From Nitrosospira multiformis (GTDB lineage: Bacteria; Pseudomonadota; Gammaproteobacteria; Burkholderiales; Nitrosomonadaceae), in assembly GCA_017306155.1 (NCBI GenBank), contig JAFKJB010000003.1, positions 62,001-126,000 of the forward strand: a stretch of DNA of 64,000 bases, in the 5' to 3' direction. Below, in pieces: positions 47,110 to 57,681 of the stretch; position 1 is the first letter of the stretch, and every line of letters starts with the position of its first letter. A program made the translations under genes and the position numbers. The notes beneath the pieces were generated by a model. The model made no database searches, had not been told where the DNA came from, and worked only from the letters and a program-made list of their open reading frames with translations.

Positions 47110-48474
47110 ATGCAAAGGACCTTTTTACTGCTTACGACCGTTTGCGCAATGTTCGGTTCCTTGTCCCCCTTGTCCTCAGCCGCTGCCGAACAGGGCAGCA
47201 ATAGAGGTGTTACCTATCGACCCGATGTTACCTTTACCCTTCGCACAGACATTGGCGAGGGTAAACTGGTATTTATCGGTGAGGCAGGTGCAATCGCGGG
47301 CAAAATCAACCCCGACCTGGAGGTAAGCCCGGGGGCAGTGGTACAGATCAACCTGATCAACGGCGATGGTGCGACGCATGACATCGCCATTCCCGAACAG
47401 GGTGCCAAATCGGATAATATCACGGCAAAAGGCGCTGCAACCTCGATGGTATTTCGCGCGACCCGTACCGGCACCTTTGAATACCTCTGCACATTACCCG
47501 GGCACAAGGCTGCCGGCATGTTCGGCCGTCTCATTGTCGGCAAGCTGCGCGAGGAGGCAAAAGGGCATGTCATCAACGTGGCCCAGGACCCGCGCGCGGT
47601 CGGAGAACCGGTGGGAACCCGTGCTTCAAAGCATTTGACACTCGATCTCGAAGCAACCGAAATCGAAGGGCAGTTCTCGGACAAGAGCACCTATAAATAC
47701 TGGACTTTCAATAACAGGGTGCCTGGACCGCTCCTGCGCGTGAAGGCAGGGGATACCATCACCATCAATCTGCATAACAACGCAAGCAGCACCAACATCC
47801 ATTCGATAGACTTCCACGCCGTAACGGGGCCGGGCGGAGGAGCGGCTGTCACCCAGGCGCCGCCGGGCGAGACGAAGAGCTTCACCTTCAAGGCGCTTCA
47901 CCCTGGACTGTTCGTCTACCATTGCGCAACTCCCATGGTTGCCCACCATATTGCAAACGGCATGTATGGCATGATTCTGGTCGAGCCCGAGGGGGGGTTG
48001 CCCAAAGTTGACAGGGAATTCTACATAATGCAGGGCGAACTCTACACCACCCACTCCCACAATGCGCAAGGCCTGCAGGAGTTTTCGCTGGAAAATCTGC
48101 TCGCGGAGAATCCCCAGCACCTGATGTTCAATGGCACCATGGATGCGCTTACAAAAATTTACACCATGGAGGCGAACACGGGCGACAACGTGCGTATCTA
48201 TTTCGGTGTGGGCGGCCCCAACCTCGCCTCCAGCTTCCACATCATCGGGGAAGTCTTCGATAAGGTGTACGACCAGGCTTCATTGACCAGTTCACCATTG
48301 ACGGATGTGCAAACGACGCTCGTCCCGCCGGGGGGTGCCACCATTGTGGAATTCAAGGTGGATTATCCAGGCCGCTATATTCTGGTCGATCACGCGCTGT
48401 CACGTATGGAGAAAGGACTGGCGGGCTATCTCACTGTGCGTGGCGGGGCAAGCCCGGAAATATTCAAGCCATAA
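47110..48474 (+). CDS. nirK: Copper nitrite reductase with extra N-terminal cupredoxin domain
   Basis: 454 residues with a signal peptide (about 1-26). Residues 35-145 form an extra cupredoxin with type 1 ligands His90, Cys127, His132 and Met137. The NirK core (about 175-445) is AniA-like: type 1 His231, Cys272, His280, Met285; type 2 His236, His271, His428; catalytic Asp234 and His377. It reduces nitrite to NO in the periplasm. The extra domain may pass electrons internally. ATG at 47110 was chosen at the signal peptide. A GATGTATTTT half-site about 165 bp upstream faintly recalls NsrR boxes. An 18-bp hairpin follows. Confidence 0.92.
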   Translation: MQRTFLLLTTVCAMFGSLSPLSSAAAEQGSNRGVTYRPDVTFTLRTDIGEGKLVFIGEAGAIAGKINPDLEVSPGAVVQINLINGDGATHDIAIPEQGAKSDNITAKGAATSMVFRATRTGTFEYLCTLPGHKAAGMFGRLIVGKLREEAKGHVINVAQDPRAVGEPVGTRASKHLTLDLEATEIEGQFSDKSTYKYWTFNNRVPGPLLRVKAGDTITINLHNNASSTNIHSIDFHAVTGPGGGAAVTQAPPGETKSFTFKALHPGLFVYHCATPMVAHHIANGMYGMILVEPEGGLPKVDREFYIMQGELYTTHSHNAQGLQEFSLENLLAENPQHLMFNGTMDALTKIYTMEANTGDNVRIYFGVGGPNLASSFHIIGEVFDKVYDQASLTSSPLTDVQTTLVPPGGATIVEFKVDYPGRYILVDHALSRMEKGLAGYLTVRGGASPEIFKP

Positions 48475-48480
48475 AGAATA

Positions 48481-48529
48481 TAAAGGATCAGAGGCGATTT
48501 CTCAGGAAACGATCGCCTCTGATCCTTTA
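48481..48529. terminator. Bidirectional terminator between nirK and a small gene
   Basis: TAAAGGATCAGAGGCGAT and ATCGCCTCTGATCCTTTA form a perfect 18-bp stem with a 13-base loop. It ends three bases from the stop of the convergent gene. A/T-rich ends serve both directions. Confidence 0.85.
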
Positions 48530-48531
48530 TA

Positions 48532-48804
48532 TTATTGTCTGTCCGGCTGCTTATACGGTTTCTTGTTCATTACTTCCTGATCTCTGTATTCCTGCTTCAC
48601 TCCCTCCGGTAAATCCTTTGGCATCTTCTCCCGCATGATCTCGGAGGTTGAGCTGGGCGCATTCTTGTCGACGTCTTTCTTGCTCATGTCTTGATGAGAT
48701 TTATCCATTGCGCCCTTGTCCGAATCATGCGATCCCGCAAACGCGCTGAAGCTGCAAACCGCCGTGAAGGATGCCAGAACAACTATCGATGTGAGTTTAT
48801 TCAT
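48532..48804 (-). CDS. Small exported hydrophilic protein, unknown
   Basis: 90 residues. Signal peptide SIVVLASFTAVCSFSAFAG, then a highly polar mature part with many Asp, Lys and Met (DSDKGAMDKSHQDMSKKDVD, then REKMPKDLPEGVKQEYRDQE). No family is recognised; it is probably periplasmic and disordered. AGGAGCTCG-type site (GGAGCTCGAC) lies before the ATG. It is convergent with nirK across a terminator. Confidence 0.7.
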   Translation of the reverse strand: MNKLTSIVVLASFTAVCSFSAFAGSHDSDKGAMDKSHQDMSKKDVDKNAPSSTSEIMREKMPKDLPEGVKQEYRDQEVMNKKPYKQPDRQ

Positions 48805-48889
48805 GTCGAGCTCCTGTAAATAAATGGATGACAGATGAAATAACGCAAGTTTCGGTGACGAATACAGGTAATGCTTTCTAACGTTGAAC

Positions 48890-49061
48890 CCTCCAAGCGG
48901 GAGGCTGGCGAATTTTCACAGCCTGCAATACGCTTGCAGGGACAATATATATACTCTCTTCCCCGAAATTATCGGTGCGCTAACGCACCCTCGGTATACC
49001 CGCCTTCAACAGTCAGGCATTGTACTTCCGTACGATGTACTTCAGGCCAATGGTAATTGGC
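48890..49061. other. Cluster of short perfect hairpins upstream of the YfbU-like gene
   Basis: Four perfect stems lie in 172 bp: CCTCC/GGAGG (48890-48904), CCTGCAA/TTGCAGG (48922-48940), GGTGCG/CGCACC (48974-48989) and GCCAAT/ATTGGC (49046-49061). A GTAC-TTCC-GTAC element lies between the last two. The segment precedes the YfbU-like start by about 50 bp, so it could be a structured 5' leader or an RNA. Confidence 0.4.
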
Positions 49062-49108
49062 GCTGAACTCTATAAGATGAAAGCGTGCTAATAAAGCAGG
49101 AGAAAAAA

Positions 49109-49339
49109 ATGAAACTGAGTGATGGGGAAAAACTGATTCTATTAATGCTGAGCGAGGTGTTCGAAAAGCTTAAGGTGGAGGGCAGTATTGACCCGGCGCT
49201 TGTAAAAAATGCCATTTCCCACGATCACCCCTGGGCATTGAAATGGGAATACGAGCGGGTTTCAGCGTTATCCGGAAAAAATAATCTGCCAGGCAGCCAG
49301 ATAGTCGATATCCTCAATATGTGGACTCTCATAGAGTAG
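49109..49339 (+). CDS. Half-length YfbU-like protein
   Basis: 76 residues. KLSDGEKLILLMLSEVFEKL, HPWALKWEYERV and VDILNMWTLIE resemble the N-terminal half of YfbU proteins (E. coli YfbU is 164 residues), but translation stops right after the DILxMW block. The sequence after the stop does not resume the family in any frame I checked. It may be a natural short form or a truncated relic. The ATG at 49109 has AGGAG upstream; an earlier ATG-like start at 49085 is less well placed. A terminator follows at 49411. Confidence 0.6.
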   Translation: MKLSDGEKLILLMLSEVFEKLKVEGSIDPALVKNAISHDHPWALKWEYERVSALSGKNNLPGSQIVDILNMWTLIE

Positions 49340-49410
49340 GATTTATTGTCTGGATTGAACTCACATTTTTTATTAAAACTTTATAGAAACGTGGGAACTT
49401 TTTACTTTCA

Positions 49411-49446
49411 GCCCGCATCAAACATCATGCGGGCAGACGTTTTTTG
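49411..49446 (+). terminator. Intrinsic terminator after the YfbU-like gene
   Basis: GCCCGCAT, eight-base loop, ATGCGGGC, then CAGACG and six T. The stem is a perfect 8 bp. Confidence 0.8.
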
Positions 49447-49544
49447 TTCGCGTGTGAAGGTATCGGTGGCCTGACGTCATTTGGCGGGTCATCAATTTGA
49501 TCGTATTTTTTAGCATGTCATCTTGATTCTGAAAGGGGGTTATC

Positions 49545-49628
49545 ATGGAAATGGCAATTCTCGTAGTAGGCATAGGTGCTGTTGCTCTCTGGTATTTCAA
49601 ATCCAAGGAAGGACGGAGAGAAAAATAA
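49545..49628 (+). CDS. Possible 27-residue single-span membrane peptide
   Basis: ATG at 49545 follows AGGGGG at five-base distance. The first 18 residues, MEMAILVVGIGAVALWYF, form one hydrophobic helix; the rest, KSKEGRREK, is strongly basic and would face the cytoplasm. This is the plan of many bacterial small membrane proteins. A perfect 10-bp hairpin follows 46 bp after the stop. No homologue can be named. Confidence 0.45.
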   Translation: MEMAILVVGIGAVALWYFKSKEGRREK

Positions 49629-49673
49629 TACTGATCCACAATACTAAAACTCAAAGTTCACCCAAATCCATCA

Positions 49674-49702
49674 GCCGATGCTCAAGAAACAAGAGCATCG
49701 GC
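49674..49702 (+). terminator. Hairpin after the small membrane ORF
   Basis: GCCGATGCTC, nine-base loop, GAGCATCGGC. The stem is a perfect 10 bp but is followed by TCCTTGTAACTCC without a T run. Confidence 0.5.
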
Positions 49703-49786
49703 TCCTTGTAACTCCTTATAGCTCTTTGTAACGAAACTTCCAGGAAAACGAGAAAGCTGTTTTTTGGAAAACGGAGAATAACCACC

Positions 49787-49807
49787 ACCTGCTCCGGCAG
49801 GTTTTTA
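49787..49807 (+). terminator. Small terminator-like hairpin
   Basis: ACCTGC, loop TCCG, GCAGGT, then TTTTATT. It lies in the gene-free stretch before the candidate small RNA. Confidence 0.5.
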
Positions 49808-49879
49808 TTGCCCACATTCTCCAATCAATTTCCTTCAGCTTACGTTAACTATTTAACGGTAATGTTTTATTCTCACGGT

Positions 49880-49968
49880 TAAACTTCCTACTCGTTTCCC
49901 TCCTCCCAAAAACAGGGAAACGAATTCAATGCAGCTCCCCTAGGCCCGGCTCACGCCGGGCTTTTTTT
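49880..49968 (+). ncRNA. Candidate small RNA with C-rich loops
   Basis: A possible promoter (TTAACT 49845-49850, 17 bp, TATTCT 49868-49873) precedes two hairpins. The first is TCGTTTCCCT/AGGGAAACGA (49892-49901 and 49914-49923), with the loop CCTCCCAAAAAC. The second is a strong intrinsic terminator GCCCGGC-TCAC-GCCGGGC followed by seven T (49944-49968). Unpaired ACTTCCTA and CCTCCC could pair with ribosome-binding sites, as in alpha-proteobacterial RNAs with CCUCC loops. There is no ORF. The promoter and 5' end are guesses; the terminator is firm. Confidence 0.4.
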
Positions 49969-50095
49969 GCAGCCTTGAAAGAGATCAATCGATGGAATAG
50001 CGCCGCTGAAACGACTTTTATTCACCAGCAAGATGAATTGGCAAAAGGATAGTATTGTCATGTGGGACGATAACGTGACGCCATTATCTACCCAC

Positions 50096-50125
50096 CCCAA
50101 GCCCTTTGTCCCTACGGGGCTTGGG
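50096..50125. repeat. Hairpin in the gene-poor segment
   Basis: CCCAAGCCC pairs with GGGCTTGGG across 12 bases. IS200/IS605-type elements end in hairpins of this general kind, but no transposase or TnpB remnant was recognised next to it. Confidence 0.35.
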
Positions 50126-50529
50126 TTCTTCCATGTATGACTCGCCGAATCCCCTCAATCCTCATAGACGCAAATGCAGAATAGCCGGGGAGAGTCGCGC
50201 ACAAAGCTACTTGGCACAAAGAACACCCTGAGAGTTATAAATTTCTGTGTGCGGATATTCACAAATGCAGGTGGCGATGCGCTCGATTTCCTCAAGGTTT
50301 CCGGCTGCTGCCTCCGTGTTGGCGCCAGCTTCACCTTGAGCAAATGACGATCACAGAAAACATAGAATATCTTAATATTTTACTTTATATACAGCTAGTT
50401 ATTGAATAATTCTTCTAAAATAGAGCTATTAGGGCACTCGTTTGATGTTTGTAGCACTTGAGGTATTGGCATGAGCGACACTTGGGCTTTACATTTTAAA
50501 ATGAGAAAATTTTTTTGAGGGGAATGCAA

Positions 50530-51213
50530 GTGGAAATTCAGTTGGAGGGAAGGGATAAGAATTCAGGGAGTGACTTAGGAGGCAGTTTAATTGACTCAGT
50601 ATTATCTCCAACTGTAATAGAGCTAGCCCCGTCACTTACTGATGTTCTGCTCAGCCAATTGACGGATGGAGAACTCCTCGGTCAAGTACCGGGTGTTTCA
50701 AACATTTTATAACGTATACAAAGGAGCCATCACGATTCAAAATCACCTTTTTCTAAAAAAGATTGCATTTTTTTGTGCGACTCGGAGAAAAAACACCCTG
50801 ACGAGAGGACAAAGTTTGAAAAAGAATTGGAAGTAGATCACAAGCTGCGCACTAAGGTTGGGGAAAACCTTCTTTTGATATTGGAGCGAATAGACCACTT
50901 CGAAAAAGCGTCCGTTCTTGCCAAGGTTTTTGCGGGCAGACTCCGAGGAGATATAGATAAGGACACGTTTTATAAGTTGGGGACCGCAATAAATAATGCC
51001 TCAATTACTGACCTTCGAACGCTTGAACAAGCTTACACAAAAATTGCCAGTTACGATCCCAAGGCGGGAAAGCTTTTTTCCGATACTTTGGATTATGCCA
51101 CCGCCCAATCATTATTTAGCGTTGGATTAGTTGGCGAGGATGGGTATATGGAAACGACTTATACTGCTAATGAACTCGGTTCGTGCCTCCTGAGACTTCT
51201 AAAACACGGCTAG
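50530..51213 (+). pseudogene. Frameshifted gene for a ~227-residue hypothetical protein
   Basis: Two open frames are parts of one gene. The first (GTG at 50530 with GAGGGG upstream, EIQLEGRDKN to GVSNI) stops at 50712. The second (CDSEKKHPDE to LLRLLKHG) begins near 50776. A third frame joins them through YNVYKGAITIQNHLFLKKIA without a stop. Removing one T from the T4 run at 50705-50708 and adding one T to the T7 run at 50768-50774 restores a continuous 227-residue reading. The helical second half (GENLLLILERIDHFEKASVL) resembles a common family of unnamed bacterial proteins. AT-rich composition differs from the neighbours and suggests transfer. Sequencing error is an alternative. Confidence 0.7.
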
Positions 51214-51257
51214 CACGCAAATCTGGATAGTGTTCCATCTGTACCCCAAAAAATGAA

Positions 51258-51287
51258 AAAGGCTTACGTTTTTACACGTGAGCCTTT
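51258..51287 (-). terminator. Terminator of the tRNA-Met gene
   Basis: On the minus strand, AAAGGCTCACGT, a six-base loop and ACGTAAGCCTTT, with the T-rich run TTTTTCATTTTTT after it. The stem has one mismatch. It lies 7 bp beyond the tRNA 3' end. Confidence 0.8.
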
Positions 51288-51294
51288 GAAATTA

Positions 51295-51371
<77 letters not shown>

Positions 51372-51429
51372 TCTTACAACTTTAAAACTCTTAACCTGGA
51401 ACTGTATTGAACTGACACTGAAGGGCTGC

Positions 51430-53556
<2,127 letters not shown>

Positions 53557-53747
53557 CCGAACCTCGCCCTCAGGTTGACCCGAAATTTCGGCAGACACAG
53601 CCGTCTTTGCTCTTACCGCCATCTGGACTTGCGCCCCGGCCCTGGTTTGACCACGCCCTTTTCCGAGTTCTTTCCGCTGAAAAGTAAAATTTTTCCATTA
53701 TATCAGAACATGCTTGCATTCTTCATGCCACAACTGACAGTTCCACT

Positions 53748-55544
53748 TCATGGCATCGCCATTCGCTGAAGCTCCTGTCTTTCCTCAAGGGTAAGGGCGC
53801 TCAGGGATTTATTGTGCAGCACTGCCATGCGTTGCTTGCGCTTCATTTCATGTAATCGCGCCATCGCTCCTGCAAATTCCGCTTCCAGGTCGATCTCGCC
53901 GTCCCAGCCAAGTGTTTTGCTTACTGCCTGTTCAAGCAGGGGACGATGGGGGCTGTTACGAAAATGAGCAATCGTCAAAGGTATCCACGTACTTCCTCCA
54001 ATATGGGGGTGAGCGTCGATAAATTCAACCAGTGCCGCAAGCGCTGCTATTTCTTTCTCATATTCCTGGTTATAGGTGAGCAGATCCCTGTCCAGCTTCT
54101 CAATGCAGGCAGGGTTGTACAACAATACCTGGAGCAGCCATTCGTAGGGAGAAACAGGCTTCGGACGGGAAGGCTTTTCACGGACCGGAAAAGCGGTAAC
54201 CCGTCTGATCTTCAAAATACCCTCCAGTTCCTGCTCGCTCAGGCCACTGATCTCCGTCAATCGCTTCACCAGCATCAATGCAAGTCCGGGTGCGGCGATT
54301 CGCGCCAGCAAGGGTTTGGCATCCTGCACCAGCTTGGCACGGCCCTCGCTACTTTTGAGGTCGGCTCGCGCAGACAGTTCCCTGAAAAGAAAAACAGACA
54401 GGGGTAATGTTTGTTCAAGCAGTTTTTCGAAGGCGCTCCTGCCATGGGTGCGGATATAACTGTCAGGATCCTCCCCCTCCGGCAGGAAAAGAAAACTGAT
54501 GCTCTTGCCGTCGGCAAGCTGTGCGAGGCTGTCCTCCAGCGCGCGCCAGGCCGCTTTTTTTCCAGCGCTGTCTGCATCAAAGCAAAAGACGATATTATCC
54601 GTCTGCCGCAGCAGCTTCTGGATATGGTAAGGCGTGGTGGCAGTGCCCAGGGTAGCCACCGCGTATTCGATTCCATGCTGGGAAAGAGCCACTACATCCA
54701 TGTAGCCCTCCACCACGATAACCTTTCCCGCTTCCCGGATTGCCCGCCGGGCGCCAAAGAGGTTGTAGAGTTCGCGGCCTTTCTGGAACAGAGGCGTTTC
54801 CGGGGAATTGAGATACTTGGGCTCCCCCTTCTCCAGCACTCTGCCACCAAATCCGACAATCATCCCTTTGAGATTGACGATGGGAAACATGATGCGATCG
54901 CGAAACCGGTCATAACACTTGCCCCCGTCGCTCTCGACCATCAATCCGGCCTGTACCAGCAGGCGTTTCCCGGCATTCTCCGGCTGCCTGGAGAATGGAG
55001 CATGCAGGTTCTGCCAGCCCGCAGGAGCATATCCGATACCAAAACGCGCAGCGGTTGCGCCCGTCAGGCCACGCTGCTTCAGATAGTCGATCGCATTTTT
55101 TGAAAGCTTGAGTTGCTCCCGGTAAAAACGCGCAGCAACCTTCATTGCCTCAAGCAGCGCACCCGGGGAGTATTCTGTTCCATCTGCTCCCTCTGTTCCT
55201 TGCGGTTTTGTCTGTGCAGAATCTGGTTGAGACCCTGGCCTCGTTTCAGCTTGTTGCACGGGGACCTGGAGCCCGACTCGGGCCGCAAGTTCATTCACGG
55301 CTTCCACGAAATGCATGCCGCCGTATTCCATCACGAAGCCAATGGCATTACCGTGGGCACCGCAACCGAAACAATGGTAAAACTGCTTGGTGGGGCTTAC
55401 CGTGAAGGAGGGGGTTTTTTCACTATGAAACGGGCAGCAGGCGCTATAGTTCGCACCTGCTCTCCTGAGGGGCACATCGCGCTCGATGACATCGACAATG
55501 TCTGTCCGGTCGAGCAGTTCCTGAATGAATGATTGTGAAATCAT
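53748..55544 (-). CDS. dnaG: DNA primase
   Basis: 598 residues. It makes RNA primers at the replication fork. The zinc ribbon uses Cys37, His40, Cys58 and Cys61 (CCPFHSEK and HCFGCG). TOPRIM motifs are KVIVVEGYMDVVAL and FCFDADSAGKKAA. The C-terminal domain binds DnaB helicase. It starts 148 bp after yqeY and ends about 190 bp before the rpoD start; the rpoD promoter may lie in this interval. Confidence 0.96.
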   Translation of the reverse strand: MISQSFIQELLDRTDIVDVIERDVPLRRAGANYSACCPFHSEKTPSFTVSPTKQFYHCFGCGAHGNAIGFVMEYGGMHFVEAVNELAARVGLQVPVQQAETRPGSQPDSAQTKPQGTEGADGTEYSPGALLEAMKVAARFYREQLKLSKNAIDYLKQRGLTGATAARFGIGYAPAGWQNLHAPFSRQPENAGKRLLVQAGLMVESDGGKCYDRFRDRIMFPIVNLKGMIVGFGGRVLEKGEPKYLNSPETPLFQKGRELYNLFGARRAIREAGKVIVVEGYMDVVALSQHGIEYAVATLGTATTPYHIQKLLRQTDNIVFCFDADSAGKKAAWRALEDSLAQLADGKSISFLFLPEGEDPDSYIRTHGRSAFEKLLEQTLPLSVFLFRELSARADLKSSEGRAKLVQDAKPLLARIAAPGLALMLVKRLTEISGLSEQELEGILKIRRVTAFPVREKPSRPKPVSPYEWLLQVLLYNPACIEKLDRDLLTYNQEYEKEIAALAALVEFIDAHPHIGGSTWIPLTIAHFRNSPHRPLLEQAVSKTLGWDGEIDLEAEFAGAMARLHEMKRKQRMAVLHNKSLSALTLEERQELQRMAMP

Positions 55545-55692
55545 CTATGACAGATCAGACAAGCATATGGAGAGTGGAGCGCGGACAGAAAACTCACTTG
55601 AAACCCGCTTGTGAGAAAAGAGCACCCCACTTTTGATACACGCAGCACCTGCAATTGAAGTCCGCTACCTCAATGAGGCCGCAAGCGATGTG

Positions 55693-56139
55693 TCAGACGG
55701 CGAGCCTGGTCCTGACCAGAGCAGATACTTTGCTCATATCCGCCCGCCCGGAAAGCCTGGGCTTGAGCAGCGCCATTACCCGCCCCATATCCTGTTGTCC
55801 CCTGGCGCCGGCAGCGGAAATCGCTTCAGCGACAGCATATTCCACCTCGGTATCGCTCAACGCCTGAGGCATGTAGGACTGCAGCACCTCCATTTCATAT
55901 TTCTCTGCATCCGCGCGATCCTGCCGGTGAGCTGCTTCATATTGGACAATGGAATCCCTGCGCTGCTTGAGCATTTTTTCGATAACGGCAATGACGGCCG
56001 CATCATCCAGCTCCTTGCGCTCATCCACCTCACGCTGCTTTATTGCAGCCTGCAACAGCCGGATGGCATCACGCCGCCGCGCATCCCCCGCTCGCATCGC
56101 GGCTTTCATATCTTCGGTTATTTGCTGTTTCAGACTCAC
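55693..56139 (-). CDS. yqeY: GatB/YqeY domain protein
   Basis: 148 residues. MSLKQQITEDMKAAMRAGDARRRDAIRLL and DMGRVMALLKPRLSGRADMS (in part) are the YqeY pattern, related to the tail of GatB that contacts tRNA. YqeY is commonly found between rpsU and dnaG. The precise role is unknown. No glutamyl-amidotransferase subunits are near. Confidence 0.93.
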   Translation of the reverse strand: MSLKQQITEDMKAAMRAGDARRRDAIRLLQAAIKQREVDERKELDDAAVIAVIEKMLKQRRDSIVQYEAAHRQDRADAEKYEMEVLQSYMPQALSDTEVEYAVAEAISAAGARGQQDMGRVMALLKPRLSGRADMSKVSALVRTRLAV

Positions 56140-56199
56140 GGCGGCGAACGCAATTTACAGAGATTTACGGATAACTGTTTATTTTTTGACTGACTTGAA

Positions 56200-56412
56200 C
56201 TAGTAAAGTTTCGGTGGAAGCAACTGGCTGCGCAGGCGCTTGTAAGTGCGTTTTACTGCCGCCGCCAGCTTTCGCTTGCGCTCAGCGGTCGGTTTTTCGT
56301 AAAATTCCCTGGCACGCAATTCCGTAAGCAGGCCCGTTTTCTCTATCGTGCGCTTAAAGCGGCGCATTGCGACTTCAAAGGGCTCGTTTTCCTTGACTTT
56401 AATAGTGGTCAT
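56200..56412 (-). CDS. rpsU: 30S ribosomal protein S21
   Basis: 70 residues, the usual size. [20 protein letters not shown] and the basic tail [20 protein letters not shown] are characteristic. S21 helps base-pairing of mRNA leaders with 16S rRNA. ATG at 56412 is the family start; the frame is open further up but without meaning. It leads the macromolecular synthesis operon and is divergent from tsaD. Confidence 0.97.
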   Translation of the reverse strand: MTTIKVKENEPFEVAMRRFKRTIEKTGLLTELRAREFYEKPTAERKRKLAAAVKRTYKRLRSQLLPPKLY

Positions 56413-56552
56413 GAAGATGTGGTTCCTTTCCTGAAAATGTTGATCAATAAAAAAGTGACAACTGCCTTCGTCTAATATAGACAGCCCGCTATTATATAAC
56501 AAGTAACAATCCCTAAAAACTCCTGTAAAGAATCTGATTCTCTCTGCCTCAA

Positions 56553-57608
56553 TTGCTTGTACTCGGTATTGAAACCTCCTGCGACGAAACGGGTGTCGCG
56601 CTTTATCACACCCGGCAGGGTTTACTGAGCCATGCGCTATATTCACAAACCGAAATGCACGGGGAATATGGCGGAGTGGTTCCGGAACTTGCCTCCCGCG
56701 ATCACATCAGGCGATTGCTGCCCCTCATCCGGCAGATATTTGCCGAAGCCAGCCTCACACTGCAAGACCTGGATGCCATCGCCTACACTCGGGGTCCGGG
56801 ACTCGCGGGTGCATTGCTGGTAGGCGCAAGCGTGGCAGCCGCGCTTGGCCTTGCGCTCAAGGTTCCCGTGCTCGGGATTCACCACCTCGAAGGTCATCTT
56901 TTATCTCCTCTGCTCTCCGACCCTGCCCCTGTTTTTCCATTCGTGGCGCTGCTCGTATCAGGCGGCCATACGCAACTGATGGAAGTGACCGGCCTGGGGC
57001 AATATCGGTTGCTTGGCGAAACGGTGGATGATGCGGCAGGAGAAGCTTTCGACAAAACGGCCAAGCTGCTTGGGCTGGGTTATCCAGGGGGCCCTGCGCT
57101 TTCCCGGCTGGCGGATGAATTTTCCCGGACAGGCCAATCCCCGCGCTTTGAGCTTCCGCGCCCCATGCTCCATAGCGGCGATTTCAATTTCAGCTTCAGT
57201 GGCCTCAAAACGGCCGTATTGACACTGGTGAACAAACACGAGATGACGCCGCAGAGTCGGGGCGCGATCGCACAGGCTTTCCAGGAGGCAGCGGTCGAAG
57301 TGCTGACCGAGAAATCGCTTGCGGCCCTTGCAAAAACAGGACTTACCCAACTGGTGGTAGCCGGCGGGGTGGGAGCAAACCGCCGGCTGAGAAGCAATCT
57401 CGACCGCAGGGCGGAAATGATTGGCGCTACGGTATATTATCCGAAACTCGAATTCTGCACCGATAACGGTGCGATGATCGCATTTGCAGGGGCGATGCGT
57501 ATGGAATCTGGCCTGGAACCTGGAGAAACCGAGGATTTAAAGCCCGGCAGGTTTACGATAAACCCCCGGTGGGATCTGGAAATGCAGGAAATCGGCCCGG
57601 ATGCATAA
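56553..57608 (+). CDS. tsaD: tRNA N6-threonylcarbamoyladenosine synthase catalytic subunit
   Basis: 351 residues from a TTG start at 56553 ([17 protein letters not shown] follows). It transfers threonylcarbamoyl to A37 of ANN-decoding tRNAs together with TsaB and TsaE. Metal-binding His111 and His115 are in [22 protein letters not shown] and [22 protein letters not shown] bind ATP. The position next to rpsU is conserved. Confidence 0.96.
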   Translation: MLVLGIETSCDETGVALYHTRQGLLSHALYSQTEMHGEYGGVVPELASRDHIRRLLPLIRQIFAEASLTLQDLDAIAYTRGPGLAGALLVGASVAAALGLALKVPVLGIHHLEGHLLSPLLSDPAPVFPFVALLVSGGHTQLMEVTGLGQYRLLGETVDDAAGEAFDKTAKLLGLGYPGGPALSRLADEFSRTGQSPRFELPRPMLHSGDFNFSFSGLKTAVLTLVNKHEMTPQSRGAIAQAFQEAAVEVLTEKSLAALAKTGLTQLVVAGGVGANRRLRSNLDRRAEMIGATVYYPKLEFCTDNGAMIAFAGAMRMESGLEPGETEDLKPGRFTINPRWDLEMQEIGPDA

Positions 57609-57681
57609 GATGCTCTCGGGCTTCTGCGCTTGCTCTGCTCGGCGGACAAAATAACCGGAAAGGCAGGTTGCGCAGCACCCC

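Noticed and set aside
50155-50343. 62-codon minus-strand ORF, and an overlapping frame ending at 50207, as a transposase remnant next to the hairpin at 50096
   Set aside because: Neither reading carries a recognisable transposase, TnpB or other motif, and there is no ribosome site.
50470-50500. TTGGCATGAGCGACACTTGG as a sigma-54 promoter before the frameshifted gene
   Set aside because: The spacing between the GG and the second element is about 14 bases, not 10, and the second element lacks GC.
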